A DNA stretch of 16,484 nucleotides from CAZOWW01 sp964583765 (GTDB taxonomy: Bacteria; Actinomycetota; Actinomycetes; Actinomycetales; Kineosporiaceae), in NCBI GenBank assembly GCA_964583765.1, contig CAZOWW010000122.1:1-16484 (forward strand), read 5' to 3'. Made by a program: the position numbers and the translations under genes. Shown here piece after piece: positions 7,124-13,608 of the stretch. The stretch's first letter is position 1; each line of letters opens with the position of its first letter. The notes beneath the pieces are model-generated. The model was not told the DNA's origin. It saw only the letters and a program-made list of their open reading frames with translations, and ran no database searches.

Positions 7124-7969
7124 TCAGGCCGCGTCCTGGTCGGCCGGGACGTCGACCGGTCCGGGACCGGTGACGGGGGTGTAGCGGCGCACGGTGCGCT
7201 CAGAGACACCCAGGCGCTGGGCGACCTGGGAGCTGGACCAGTCGGGGTGAGCCGCACGGACCCGGGCGACCCGGGCAGCGGTGTCCGGTCGCCCGGTCTG
7301 CGAGCGTCGGCCTCGACGTGTCCCAGGGCTGTTGGCCGGAGCGGACGGCACCGACGCAGGGGCCGCGCCCCCGGCAGGCGTAGCGTCGTCCGAGGCCGTC
7401 CGTCCGGGGGCTACGGCCGTTGCCGCAGGGCGGACGGCACCCTCGATCTCAGCCGAGGACGTCGCCTCCCCGCTCTCCCCCACCCTGGTGGTGTCCGTGC
7501 CGGGGTGTTGCCTGGCCAGGTGCCACAGGACGCTCGCGACGCCCAACACGAGGACGGGTAGGCAGGACACTCCGGCGACGATCGGCCAAGGTGCGGCCGT
7601 GACGTGGTTGGCGTTCATCAGGTGGTAGGCGACCTGCCCGACCATCCCCAGGGCCAACGACGCGACTGAGGAGGTCCAGGCGAACCGGCGGGCGGTACGG
7701 GTGATCGGGGTGCTGCCGGTCGCCACGGACAGTGCGAACATCGCGTAGGCCTCGACCCCGACCGGCAGGGTGATCGCGGTGTTCAGGGTCGCGGTATCCC
7801 AGATCCCGGGGAGCGGATGCACGATCCCGAACCCGACGAGCTGTCCGAGCCCGACCCACCCGGACCAAACCGCGGTCCCGGCCGAGGCCCCGATGACCAG
7901 CAACGGCCAGCGACGCCGACGCCCATCCGGAGCGGGCGGAGCCCCGGGGAGATGTGGAGAGGTGCTCAC
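7124..7969 (-). CDS. four-helix membrane protein with C-terminal HTH (DUF2637-like)
   Basis: Protein of 281 aa with four hydrophobic segments at about 21-50, 61-84, 100-118 and 127-150, including LPGIWDTATLNTAITLPVG and AYHLMNANH. A disordered Ala/Pro-rich linker (155-220) leads to a helix-turn-helix (about 231-263, ending QRLGVSERTVRRY). This layout resembles the DUF2637-type proteins coded in actinobacterial conjugative elements near tra, possibly Spd-like factors for plasmid spread. The GTG at 7969 overlaps the preceding stop as GTGA. A protein with membrane helices and an HTH could tether element DNA to the membrane near the translocase; that is inference. Confidence 0.78.
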   Translation of the reverse strand: MSTSPHLPGAPPAPDGRRRRWPLLVIGASAGTAVWSGWVGLGQLVGFGIVHPLPGIWDTATLNTAITLPVGVEAYAMFALSVATGSTPITRTARRFAWTSSVASLALGMVGQVAYHLMNANHVTAAPWPIVAGVSCLPVLVLGVASVLWHLARQHPGTDTTRVGESGEATSSAEIEGAVRPAATAVAPGRTASDDATPAGGAAPASVPSAPANSPGTRRGRRSQTGRPDTAARVARVRAAHPDWSSSQVAQRLGVSERTVRRYTPVTGPGPVDVPADQDAA

Positions 7970-8526
7970 GCGGCAGCACCACCCCGGATGACCGTGAACC
8001 GCACCGGCCCGGCCGGGGTGGAGCCGTCGAGGTGCTCCCTGCCGTGGGGGTTCCCGCCCGGCATGGCGCCGGACGGGACGTTGTCTCCCTCCTCGTCGTC
8101 CTCAGTGGTGGTGGGGTAAGCGACCCACCCGACCAGGGATTGCACTCCGCGGTTCTGGCGTCGATCGGCCCGGATGGTCCAGACCAGCGACGCGATGCCG
8201 GCGACTCCCAGGAGTCCGGCGCCCTGGTCGAAGGTCGACCAGGACAGCGGGGTCGTGACCACGTGCACGCCGTCCAGGACCCACACGCTCAGGCCCACGG
8301 TCAGCCAGACCCGGCCGGCGGTGACCTTGGGGCGAGGCACTCGGTTCAGGACCCGCCGCACGACGGGTCGGGCCAGGCGAATGGTCATGTCGGTGGCGGC
8401 CTTCCATGGCGTGGGACGGGTGGGGTAGGGGGTGTGGCAGGACGGGCACGCGCTCAGGGCGTCCCAGACGTCGGCACCGGCCCGGGAACACCCCGACCTG
8501 GTGCAGCTCCTGTGCCGGGGGCTCAT
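7966..8526 (-). CDS. Cys-rich two-helix membrane protein, transfer operon
   Basis: Protein of 186 aa, family not recognised. The N-terminus has a zinc-ribbon-like pattern, CTRSGC at residues 8-13 and CPSC near 27-30. Two hydrophobic segments follow, WLTVGLSVWVLDGVHVV and GAGLLGVAGIASLVW, the usual picture of a small Spd-type membrane protein. The tail is acidic (TTTEDDEEGD), then Gly/Pro-rich. The ATG at 8526 overlaps the previous stop as ATGA, and its own stop overlaps the next start as GTGA, so it is coupled on both sides. Confidence 0.72.
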   Translation of the reverse strand: MSPRHRSCTRSGCSRAGADVWDALSACPSCHTPYPTRPTPWKAATDMTIRLARPVVRRVLNRVPRPKVTAGRVWLTVGLSVWVLDGVHVVTTPLSWSTFDQGAGLLGVAGIASLVWTIRADRRQNRGVQSLVGWVAYPTTTEDDEEGDNVPSGAMPGGNPHGREHLDGSTPAGPVRFTVIRGGAAA

Positions 8527-8783
8527 GCGGCCACGACCGTGGGACGGCGCCGGCCGGCGCGGGTGAGGGTGAGGTGCTCGGTGGCCGCGCGGGTCAGGGC
8601 GGCCTCGGCGCGGCGCAGGCGCCGCCAGTCCAGATCGCTGGGGTGCTTGGTGCTGATGAGGCGGATCTCGGCGTCCAGGACGTCCAGTTCCGCGGACAAC
8701 AGGGGCTCTTCGGATTCGATGGCTCGCAGCTCAGCGGCCGTGGGGCCGAGGGTGTGGGCGAGCGGATCGGGCATGCTGGGCAT
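8523..8783 (-). CDS. small helical protein, first gene of the transfer operon
   Basis: Protein of 86 aa, mostly alpha-helical by pattern: ELRAIESEEPLLSAELDVLDAEIRLI and WRRLRRAEAALTRAATEHL have the spacing of a short coiled coil. The end is basic (RAGRRRPTVVAA). No family recognised. The open frame continues up to 9068, but that part reads as Arg/Pro-rich non-protein sequence and covers a hairpin. The ATG at 8783 is preceded by AAGGAA about 12 nt away, which is a weak site; the ATG at 8774 is the alternative. Its stop overlaps the next start (ATGA). Confidence 0.65.
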   Translation of the reverse strand: MPSMPDPLAHTLGPTAAELRAIESEEPLLSAELDVLDAEIRLISTKHPSDLDWRRLRRAEAALTRAATEHLTLTRAGRRRPTVVAA

Positions 8784-9173
8784 GGGGGTTGTGTTCCTTC
8801 GTGTGTAGTGAGTGCGTGGCCTCCGGCGGCACCAGCGCTTGACCCGCTGGTGCCGCGCCACGCAAGGACGCGAACTAGTGCCCGGCGCCGTCCCCCACGC
8901 CCACCCCCGTTGGGGTGTGCGTGAGAGGCGAAGCCGGGAAGCTGCGCACAACTGGTTGGCCGCAGGGCGAGCCTGGGGCGGTGCGCGGTCGCTGCCGCCG
9001 CGCGCGGTCACCTTGGTGAACAGCCGGGGAGGTGATGTGCCCCGTGGGATGAAGTTGTCAAGGATCAAGCGGCGTTCGGGCTCCGTTGGCGCGCGTCTGC
9101 GCAGGTCAGACGCCTTCCCCGGTCAGTCACCGGCCTCCCCCGGGAAGTTCTCGGGGGCCGTGCTCGTTGCGAT
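8784..9173 (-). promoter_or_regulatory. long 5' leader of the transfer operon
   Basis: If transcription starts about 7 nt after the -10 box at 9180-9185, the mRNA has about 390 nt before the first start codon. No gene is supported here. Besides the strong hairpin at 8826-8856 it holds CCCCCG at 9137-9142 with CGGGGG at 9152-9157 (9-nt loop), and TCACC-TT-GGTGA near 9008-9019. The leader could host attenuation or a small RNA. This is inference. Confidence 0.4.
8826..8856. terminator. 12-bp perfect hairpin in the leader of the transfer operon
   Basis: GCGGCACCAGCG (8826-8837) and its exact complement (8845-8856) enclose a 7-nt loop. It lies about 43 nt upstream of the first start codon of the operon. 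No T-run follows on the minus strand, so this may be an attenuator or a stabilising 5' structure rather than a plain terminator. Confidence 0.55.
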
Positions 9174-9179
9174 GGCGAG

Positions 9180-9209
9180 AACCTAACAACTGATTGGCCT
9201 ACGAGTCAA
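9180..9209 (-). promoter_or_regulatory. vegetative-type promoter for the transfer operon
   Basis: On the minus strand TTGACT (9209-9204) and TAGGTT (9185-9180) stand 18 nt apart. This is close to the HrdB/sigma-70 consensus of actinomycetes (TTGAC and TAGRRT). Both boxes are overlapped by the repeats of the gntR operator region, TCAACTGGTA over -35 and ACCTAACA over -10. Repression by the divergent regulator is therefore likely. Confidence 0.6.
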
Positions 9210-9274
9210 CTGGTAGGGAGAAGTTGGTCGTGAACTCGCTTGTGACCAGGGACGATGCACCTAACAGACTGGTA
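9181..9274. promoter_or_regulatory. operator-like repeats between gntR and the transfer operon
   Basis: ACCTAACA occurs at 9181-9188, followed by ACTG, and again at 9259-9266, followed by GACTGGTA. TCAACTGGTA lies between them at 9206-9215. Together they form three related sites sharing the core ACTG(G)TA, placed over the minus-strand promoter and upstream of gntR. KorSA-like GntR repressors of AICEs bind such sites next to their own genes. A weak plus-strand promoter (TTGTGA 9240-9245, TAACAG 9262-9267) may serve gntR. Confidence 0.55.
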
Positions 9275-9328
9275 GCCTCTGGGAGGGAACAGGTAGGAGG
9301 ATCTTTCGGACCGAGCCAAGGGAGCACC

Positions 9329-10171
9329 GTGACGAGGCCCCACGTCAGCCACGAGACCTTGACCGCGCAGGTAGCGCGCGTGATCCGCAACGAGATCCAC
9401 GCCGGGATGTGGCGCGACGGCGAGGTCCTGCCGAGCACCCGCAAGCTCGCCGAACGCATCGGGACGAGCACCTATACGGTCAACCACGCGATGCAGCTGC
9501 TCGCTGAGGAGAACCTGGTCGTCAACCGGGCGCGGTCCAACCGGGTCGTGAACTATCCGCAGGGACAGCCGCGCGAACGCATCCGCCCCGATGTCCCGCG
9601 GGCGGTCCTGATCGGGGGCTTCGCCGGGAGCGGCAAGACCGAGCTGGGGCGCATCCTCGCCCGCCTGACCGGGTGGCCGATCCTGGACAAGGACACCCTG
9701 ACCCGGCCTGTCGTCGAGACAGCGCTGGAAGTCCTAGGGCTGTCCCCGCACGACCGTGAGTCCGCGGACTACCTCACCCGCATCCGACCACGCGAGTACG
9801 AAGCGCTCATGGCAGCGGCGCTGGAGAACGTCGACTGCGGCAACAGCGCACTCATCACGGCACCGTTCATCCGGGAGTTCAGCGACCCGGCCTGGGTGAG
9901 CCGCACTCGCGCACAGTTCGAGACGCGCAAGGTCGAGGTCTCCCTGGTGTGGATCTACTGCGACGCCGACAGCATGCAGACATACATCCGTCAACGCGGT
10001 GCGGCCCGGGACGCCGCAAAGCTGGCCGACTGGCCCGCGTACCTGGGCGCGATCGACCTGAACCTACGTCCGCCGGTCCCCCACCACCTGGTGGACAACT
10101 CCGTGTCCGCCGAGCCCTTGCAGACGCAGGCCCAGAGTCTCGCCCGCACCCTGCTGGCAGACACGCACTGA
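9329..10171 (+). CDS. GntR-type winged helix fused to a P-loop kinase-like domain
   Basis: Protein of 280 aa. Residues about 8-76 are a GntR winged helix (LTAQVARVIRNEIHAGMW, GEVLPSTRKLAERIGTSTYT, VNHAMQLLAEENLV). Residues about 91-275 are a P-loop kinase-like domain (AAA_33 or zeta-toxin style): Walker A GGFAGSGKT (96-104), LDKDTLTR (119-126), a WIYCDAD strand followed by a YIRQRGAARDAAKLADW lid-like segment, and HHLVDNS near 252-258. GntR proteins usually carry a ligand-binding C-domain, so a nucleotide-binding one may sense or phosphorylate a small molecule. The GTG at 9329 is chosen because GGGAG lies 4 nt before it and the protein-like sequence starts there; the frame is open upstream to 9194 across the operator repeats. 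It probably represses the divergent transfer operon and itself. Fold assignment is firm, function inferred. Confidence 0.85.
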   Translation: MTRPHVSHETLTAQVARVIRNEIHAGMWRDGEVLPSTRKLAERIGTSTYTVNHAMQLLAEENLVVNRARSNRVVNYPQGQPRERIRPDVPRAVLIGGFAGSGKTELGRILARLTGWPILDKDTLTRPVVETALEVLGLSPHDRESADYLTRIRPREYEALMAAALENVDCGNSALITAPFIREFSDPAWVSRTRAQFETRKVEVSLVWIYCDADSMQTYIRQRGAARDAAKLADWPAYLGAIDLNLRPPVPHHLVDNSVSAEPLQTQAQSLARTLLADTH

Positions 10172-10172
10172 C

Positions 10173-10274
10173 GTGGGACGCCACCCTCCACAGGCCCCGA
10201 CCAGCGGGAAGGACGCCATCAGGGAGGCCCTTGCCCGTCTTGAGCCACGCTGTCGGCTCTTCCAGCAGCTCAAG
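10173..10274 (+). pseudogene. 5' fragment of a second guanylate-kinase-like gene
   Basis: Two bases after the gntR stop, a GTG-led frame reads APTSGKDAIREAL then PRCRLFQQLK. This aligns without gaps to PPAAGKDTITREL then PRYTAFRRLK of the intact kinase-like gene at 11763-12365, conserving the P-loop GKD, the PR and the FxxLK positions (11 of 27 residues identical by eye). The first beta strand is lost and the homology ends near 10274, where the tail of the convergent phosphatase gene follows. No ribosome-binding site is seen. It looks like the remnant of a kinase gene that once lay in an operon with gntR. Confidence 0.65.
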
Positions 10275-10282
10275 GAGCCTTC

Positions 10283-10311
10283 GCCGATCTCGTGGCCGGG
10301 GTCGGATCGGC
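10283..10311. terminator. possible bidirectional terminator between convergent genes
   Basis: GCCGATC (10283-10289) and GATCGGC (10305-10311) form a 7-bp inverted pair with a 15-nt loop, between the ends of gntR and the phosphatase gene. There is no T-run. The call rests mainly on position. Confidence 0.3.
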
Positions 10312-10333
10312 TGGTCAGAGGGACCCTCCGGAT

Positions 10334-10969
10334 CTACGCCCTGTTGTGGCTCGTGAGGGTCCACCGTTGGCGGGTTGCGGTCACGCCAGGCCATTCGCGG
10401 GCGGTGCGCCAGGTGCTGGTGGCGCAGTGGTCGAGGCCGAGCTTGAGCCGGCCGAGGTCCGCGGTTCCCAGGATGACGGTGAGCATGGCGGTGGCGGTCT
10501 CGGTGTGGCCGAAGACGAGCACTCGGCCGCCGGGGTGTTCGCCGAGGAGCGTGTCCAGGCGCCGCCCCGCTCGGGTGAGGTAGTCGGTCCAGGTCTCACC
10601 TTGGGGAGCGAGCGGACGGGTGGGGTAGTCCGGGTCGGTGGGCCAGTCCTGTCGGGCTTCCCGCCAGGACCGGCCCTCGGCCTGGCCGGGGTCTGGCACG
10701 CGAAGGTCTTGCTCAGCGTGGACCTGGTGGCCGAGGATCCGACCCACGATCCGGGCGGTCTCCATTGCCCGGGGGGTTGTGCTGGCATGGATCGCCGTGA
10801 CGTTGCCAGCGGCAGCGAGCCGGTCACCGAGGGCGTGGGCCTGGGCGCGGCCGAGGTCCGTGAGACCCTCGCAATTCGGTCCGGAGATGATGTGGCGTTC
10901 GTTGCAGAGGGCATGCCCGTGCCGGGCGATGAGTACCTCTCGGGCTGGTGCTTCTCCGGGGCCGGTCAC
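10334..10969 (-). CDS. histidine phosphatase family protein (phosphoglycerate mutase-like)
   Basis: Phosphatase of 211 aa from the branch that removes phosphate through a phosphohistidine. The signature LIARHGHALCNE places the catalytic His at residue 17. The second Arg motif is ASTTPRAMETARIV (about 62-75), and the later conserved His is in VLVFGHTETATAML. The C-terminus is short and basic. The substrate cannot be told from sequence; the family includes phosphatases of sugar phosphates, nucleotides and cofactors. Its GTG start (10969) lies in the GTGA overlap with the stop of the aldolase gene, so it is the last gene of a coupled three-gene unit. A substrate made by the kinase and aldolase upstream is an obvious idea, but only inference. 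Confidence 0.85.
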   Translation of the reverse strand: MTGPGEAPAREVLIARHGHALCNERHIISGPNCEGLTDLGRAQAHALGDRLAAAGNVTAIHASTTPRAMETARIVGRILGHQVHAEQDLRVPDPGQAEGRSWREARQDWPTDPDYPTRPLAPQGETWTDYLTRAGRRLDTLLGEHPGGRVLVFGHTETATAMLTVILGTADLGRLKLGLDHCATSTWRTAREWPGVTATRQRWTLTSHNRA

Positions 10970-11766
10970 GGCTGACTTGGTCCGTTGAGCGAGACATCCG
11001 GGCGCCAGGCAGGCACGGCCTCTTCTGGGGAGTGTGCGGCGGCGCTTCGCCTCAGTTGCGCGGTGAGCAGGTCGATCCGGTCCGCCAGGTGGGGCCGGTC
11101 GTCGATCAGCGCCTGCGTGCGGTCGATGACCCGCTGGAGCGCGGCGACGTCCTCGGGTGTTGGTAGGTCCGCCGGGAGGCAGGCCAGGGGGACCGCGATG
11201 ACGCCGGTGGCGCCCGCGGCGATGCTGCGGGCGAGATGGCGGCAGCGGCCGTCGTAGAGCTGGAAGTCGGGGCCGGCGGCGGCGCGGAGCCGGGTGACAT
11301 CGTCAAGGCTGACCTTGCAGATCTTCCCGCCGGTCGGCAGGGTCCCGGCCGCGCGCGCGGCGATCGCCACCGTCGGGGTGAGGGTGGCTGGGCTGTACTT
11401 GGGGTGGCTGTACACCCAGTAGCCGGCGGGCATCCGGGCGAAGAGGTTCAGGGCTGCGGCGTCGTCGGGCAGGCCCCGCATGACGACGGTGGGGCGGATG
11501 CCGAGCTCGCGGGCGTGATCGAGGTCGGCCGGTTCCCACGCGCATGCCAGGAGCCGGATCGTGGGGACGTGCGCGGCCCAAGTCTCCAGCAGCGCGCGCC
11601 GTTCGGAGGGAGTGCTGGTCTCTCCGCCCCCGATCGTGCCGTTGACGAGAAAGTGATCGAGCCAGGTCGAGCTGGCCCGGTGGGCGTACTCGGCGTTCGC
11701 TTCCGGGTCAAGGCGACCAGCGATCGAGCGGAGGGTGAGCACGGGCACGGTGATCCGGAGGGTCAC
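10966..11766 (-). CDS. dihydrodipicolinate synthase / N-acetylneuraminate lyase-family aldolase
   Basis: TIM-barrel protein of 266 aa that looks like a DHDPS/NAL-family class I aldolase. Visible landmarks are FLVNGTIGGGETSTPSERRALLETW (39-63, the HGTTGE region), WVYSHPKYS (117-125, the Tyr region of the YNxP motif), GGKICKVSLDD (146-156, where Lys151 fits the Schiff-base lysine) and a C-terminal stretch GVIAVPLACLPADL. It is slightly shorter than the usual 290-300 aa. It is unlikely to be the housekeeping lysine-pathway enzyme, given its element context and diverged motifs. The GTG at 11766 overlaps the kinase stop as GTGA; the longer frame up to 11832 is not used. The substrate is unknown. 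Confidence 0.78.
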   Translation of the reverse strand: MTLRITVPVLTLRSIAGRLDPEANAEYAHRASSTWLDHFLVNGTIGGGETSTPSERRALLETWAAHVPTIRLLACAWEPADLDHARELGIRPTVVMRGLPDDAAALNLFARMPAGYWVYSHPKYSPATLTPTVAIAARAAGTLPTGGKICKVSLDDVTRLRAAAGPDFQLYDGRCRHLARSIAAGATGVIAVPLACLPADLPTPEDVAALQRVIDRTQALIDDRPHLADRIDLLTAQLRRSAAAHSPEEAVPAWRPDVSLNGPSQP

Positions 11767-12365
11767 GATTGGTCTCCAACGAGGAGGTCCACGGTTGCAC
11801 GCGGGGGTAGCCCGTCCGTGCTGGTGAGGCACTGGTGGATGGACAGGGCCGCCGCGCGGGGATCAGTCCGGTCGGTGCGGATGAGCTGGTCGAACAGGGC
11901 GGCTGGGTGCTCGGTGAGGTCGGCGAGAGTCTGGTCCCAGGCGGCCAGCCGTTCGAGGGCGTCGGCGTTCCCGCGGGCGATAGCCCGCTGTTCGGTGATC
12001 GCACGGGGGCACCAGAGCAGAACGCGGACCCAGCGGATCGGGTAAGTGGTCACGGCCTCGACGCCGTCGAGCTGACCCAGGTGCAGGATCGGCGTACGTG
12101 CGGCTTCGCGCAGGCGGTCGAGCTCGGGCCGGTCCACGGCGTAGGTGTTGCCGTAGCGGCGATTGAGGTACAGCAGTTGGCCGGCGGCGTCGAGGTCGTC
12201 GAGGACCGCCTGGTCGACGATGCGATAGCCGTGATTGTTGCCGTTGCCGGCCTTGAGGCGGCGGAACGCCGTGTACCGAGGCCAGGTGATCGTCAGCTCT
12301 CGCGTGATGGTGTCCTTGCCAGCCGCCGGGGGCCCGTACAGGACGACGCCGGAGGGCGGGATCAA
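11763..12365 (-). CDS. guanylate-kinase-like P-loop phosphotransferase
   Basis: Protein of 200 aa. Walker A is GPPAAGKD (11-18), with Asp in place of the usual Ser/Thr after Lys. FRRLKAGNGNNHGYRIVD (34-51) and LLYLNRRYGNTYAVDRPELDRL (64-85) resemble the substrate-binding part of guanylate kinase and ribosyl-bisphosphate kinase (PhnN) proteins. WVRVLLWCPRAITEQRAIARG (112-132) resembles the lid region. It probably phosphorylates a nucleotide or sugar phosphate; the substrate is open. The start is TTG at 12365: an in-frame TGA lies just upstream (12381-12383), and this TTG is inside a TTGA overlap with the stop of the upstream frameshifted gene. No Shine-Dalgarno is seen, so translation would depend on coupling. 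It begins the kinase-aldolase-phosphatase unit. Confidence 0.8.
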   Translation of the reverse strand: MIPPSGVVLYGPPAAGKDTITRELTITWPRYTAFRRLKAGNGNNHGYRIVDQAVLDDLDAAGQLLYLNRRYGNTYAVDRPELDRLREAARTPILHLGQLDGVEAVTTYPIRWVRVLLWCPRAITEQRAIARGNADALERLAAWDQTLADLTEHPAALFDQLIRTDRTDPRAAALSIHQCLTSTDGLPPRATVDLLVGDQS

Positions 12366-12561
12366 CTGGTAAGCCCGACTTCAACGCCGAGGACGGCACC
12401 AGTTCGGTCGGTCAAGCGCACAGATGCCTCACAGGTGTTGTCGATGACTAGGTACTCACCGGCCGTGCGCGGTCGAGGTCAATGGTGGCCAGGTCCTCTT
12501 CCCAGTTGGCCAGCTTCCAGGCGCCGCGCACAGCGCTGCCGAAGGTGAGGTGGTCACGCAC
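12362..12561 (-). pseudogene. frameshifted small gene upstream of the kinase operon
   Basis: Two protein-like pieces in different frames abut here. The 5' piece (GTG at 12561 to TAG at 12448-12450, 37 aa) reads DHLTFGSAVRGAWKLANWEE then DLATIDLDRARP. The 3' piece reads EYLVIDNTCEASVRLTDRTG then AVLGVEVGLTS and ends in TGA at 12362-12364, overlapping the kinase TTG start as TTGA. One missing base near 12458 would join them into a protein of about 68 aa. The overlap shows the 3' frame was once translated. The frame stays open upstream to about 12645, so the gene may also have lost its 5' end at the junction with the lower-G+C module. The family is unknown. A sequencing error or programmed frameshift is also possible. 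Confidence 0.5.
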
Positions 12562-12638
12562 CGAGTCAGGATCGCAGCGGACCCGCGGTCGGACCAGTCG
12601 TGCCCGGCGGGAGGCGCACTGATGCCGTCGCCGGCCAA

Positions 12639-12661
12639 GCCGTCAATACGGATCCGACGGC
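12639..12661. terminator. weak hairpin downstream of the two-gene module
   Basis: GCCGTC (12639-12644) and GACGGC (12656-12661) form a 6-bp stem with an 11-nt loop, about 50 nt after the stop of the 298-aa gene. No T-run follows, so the call is weak. Confidence 0.25.
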
Positions 12662-12708
12662 GCGACCCAATGGGCCTCACGGCCTACCTCGCGATGTATC
12701 ACGCGAAC

Positions 12709-13605
12709 CTATCGACACCTACTGGATCTTGCTCGTGGCGCTACCCTCGCCACAATGCCCTGCACGCGCTTGCTATCTTGAATTGAGACATTGAAGTCTT
12801 GAACGGCATCCCCTCCGTCGAACTGACAGAGCCCCTTTCCAACATTCACAGAAATGCATCCTGCACCCCAGTGCCCCCCCACCCATCGATCATGCATATC
12901 TTTACGACCGACATCTTCCGGGACGACATGTAGCCATATCTCAGTCGAGAATGGCCGCGCTGCCCTCAGGAGCTGGAGGAAATCCGATCGAATCTTGGGC
13001 TCATCTTGCCCCTGGGATTCCGATACATATACGTTCAGTTTCGGCACCGCGAGACTAGTCGCCCTCCGAACTAGCCGAACTAGGCCCGAGGTTCCAGGCT
13101 GGCGAGATTCTCGCCTCTTCGCATCGACAATACCGTAACGATCGACGATTTGAACCTCCCTGGCCACGTGAAGGAGAGGATCAAACATTTGCAGAAGAGC
13201 TCGTTTGCAATCGGACCCTTTCGGCAGTCCTTGAACCTGGAGATCTCGGGTCCTTGTAACTACGTCAGAATGGACGACTCGTCCGATATCATGAGACTCG
13301 GCGCCACAGGTGGCGCAATTCCCGCTCGTCCCGTCCAACAGCAGAACCATTTCGCATCTGCTCCCGCAGCAGCCTCGCGCCTCCTTCACCCGCGGCGTCA
13401 CGCTCCTGAATTTCACCACCTCGACCCACAATGCTTGCACCTCGGGTGGTGCCGATCGAAGGGCAGCAACAAGGCCTCCTCTGAAGTCTCGCCCGAGACA
13501 GACCAAACCGGTGCGCATAAGCTCCTGAGCGGACAAGCGTAGGTCAGCTGGACTTCGTTGAAGTGCGGCCGAGGTCCCACTAGTCCCTTCTGCAAGAAAG
13601 AGCAC
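12709..13605 (-). CDS. Zn-ribbon-like protein with HDR-motif domain, partner of the ATPase
   Basis: Protein of 298 aa, not matched to a named family. The N-terminal 75 residues are helical. A Cys cluster follows, C79-C80-x3-C84 and C97-x2-C100, resembling a zinc ribbon. The C-terminal part (about 140-275) has a repeating alpha/beta pattern: HAREVQIVDRYGIV (146-159), LNVYVSES, TEIWLHVVPEDVG, then MHDRWVGG (237-244) and GISVNVGKGL-like ISVNVGKGL, closing with FNVSIQD. The DRY and HDRW motifs followed by a GxGL turn recall degenerate phospholipase-D-like or MIT_C domains, so an effector or nuclease role is possible. The start is GTG at 13605, 3 nt after the ATPase stop, with GGGGA about 10 nt upstream. 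Its G+C is lower than that of the element core. Confidence 0.72.
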   Translation of the reverse strand: MLFLAEGTSGTSAALQRSPADLRLSAQELMRTGLVCLGRDFRGGLVAALRSAPPEVQALWVEVVKFRSVTPRVKEARGCCGSRCEMVLLLDGTSGNCATCGAESHDIGRVVHSDVVTRTRDLQVQGLPKGSDCKRALLQMFDPLLHVAREVQIVDRYGIVDAKRRESRQPGTSGLVRLVRRATSLAVPKLNVYVSESQGQDEPKIRSDFLQLLRAARPFSTEIWLHVVPEDVGRKDMHDRWVGGHWGAGCISVNVGKGLCQFDGGDAVQDFNVSIQDSKRVQGIVARVAPRARSSRCR

Positions 13606-13608
13606 GCG

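Noticed and set aside
8784..9068. Extension of the 86-aa protein up to 9068
   Set aside because: The added part is Arg/Pro-rich with no pattern and runs through a strong hairpin. A start at 8783 gives a compact helical protein.
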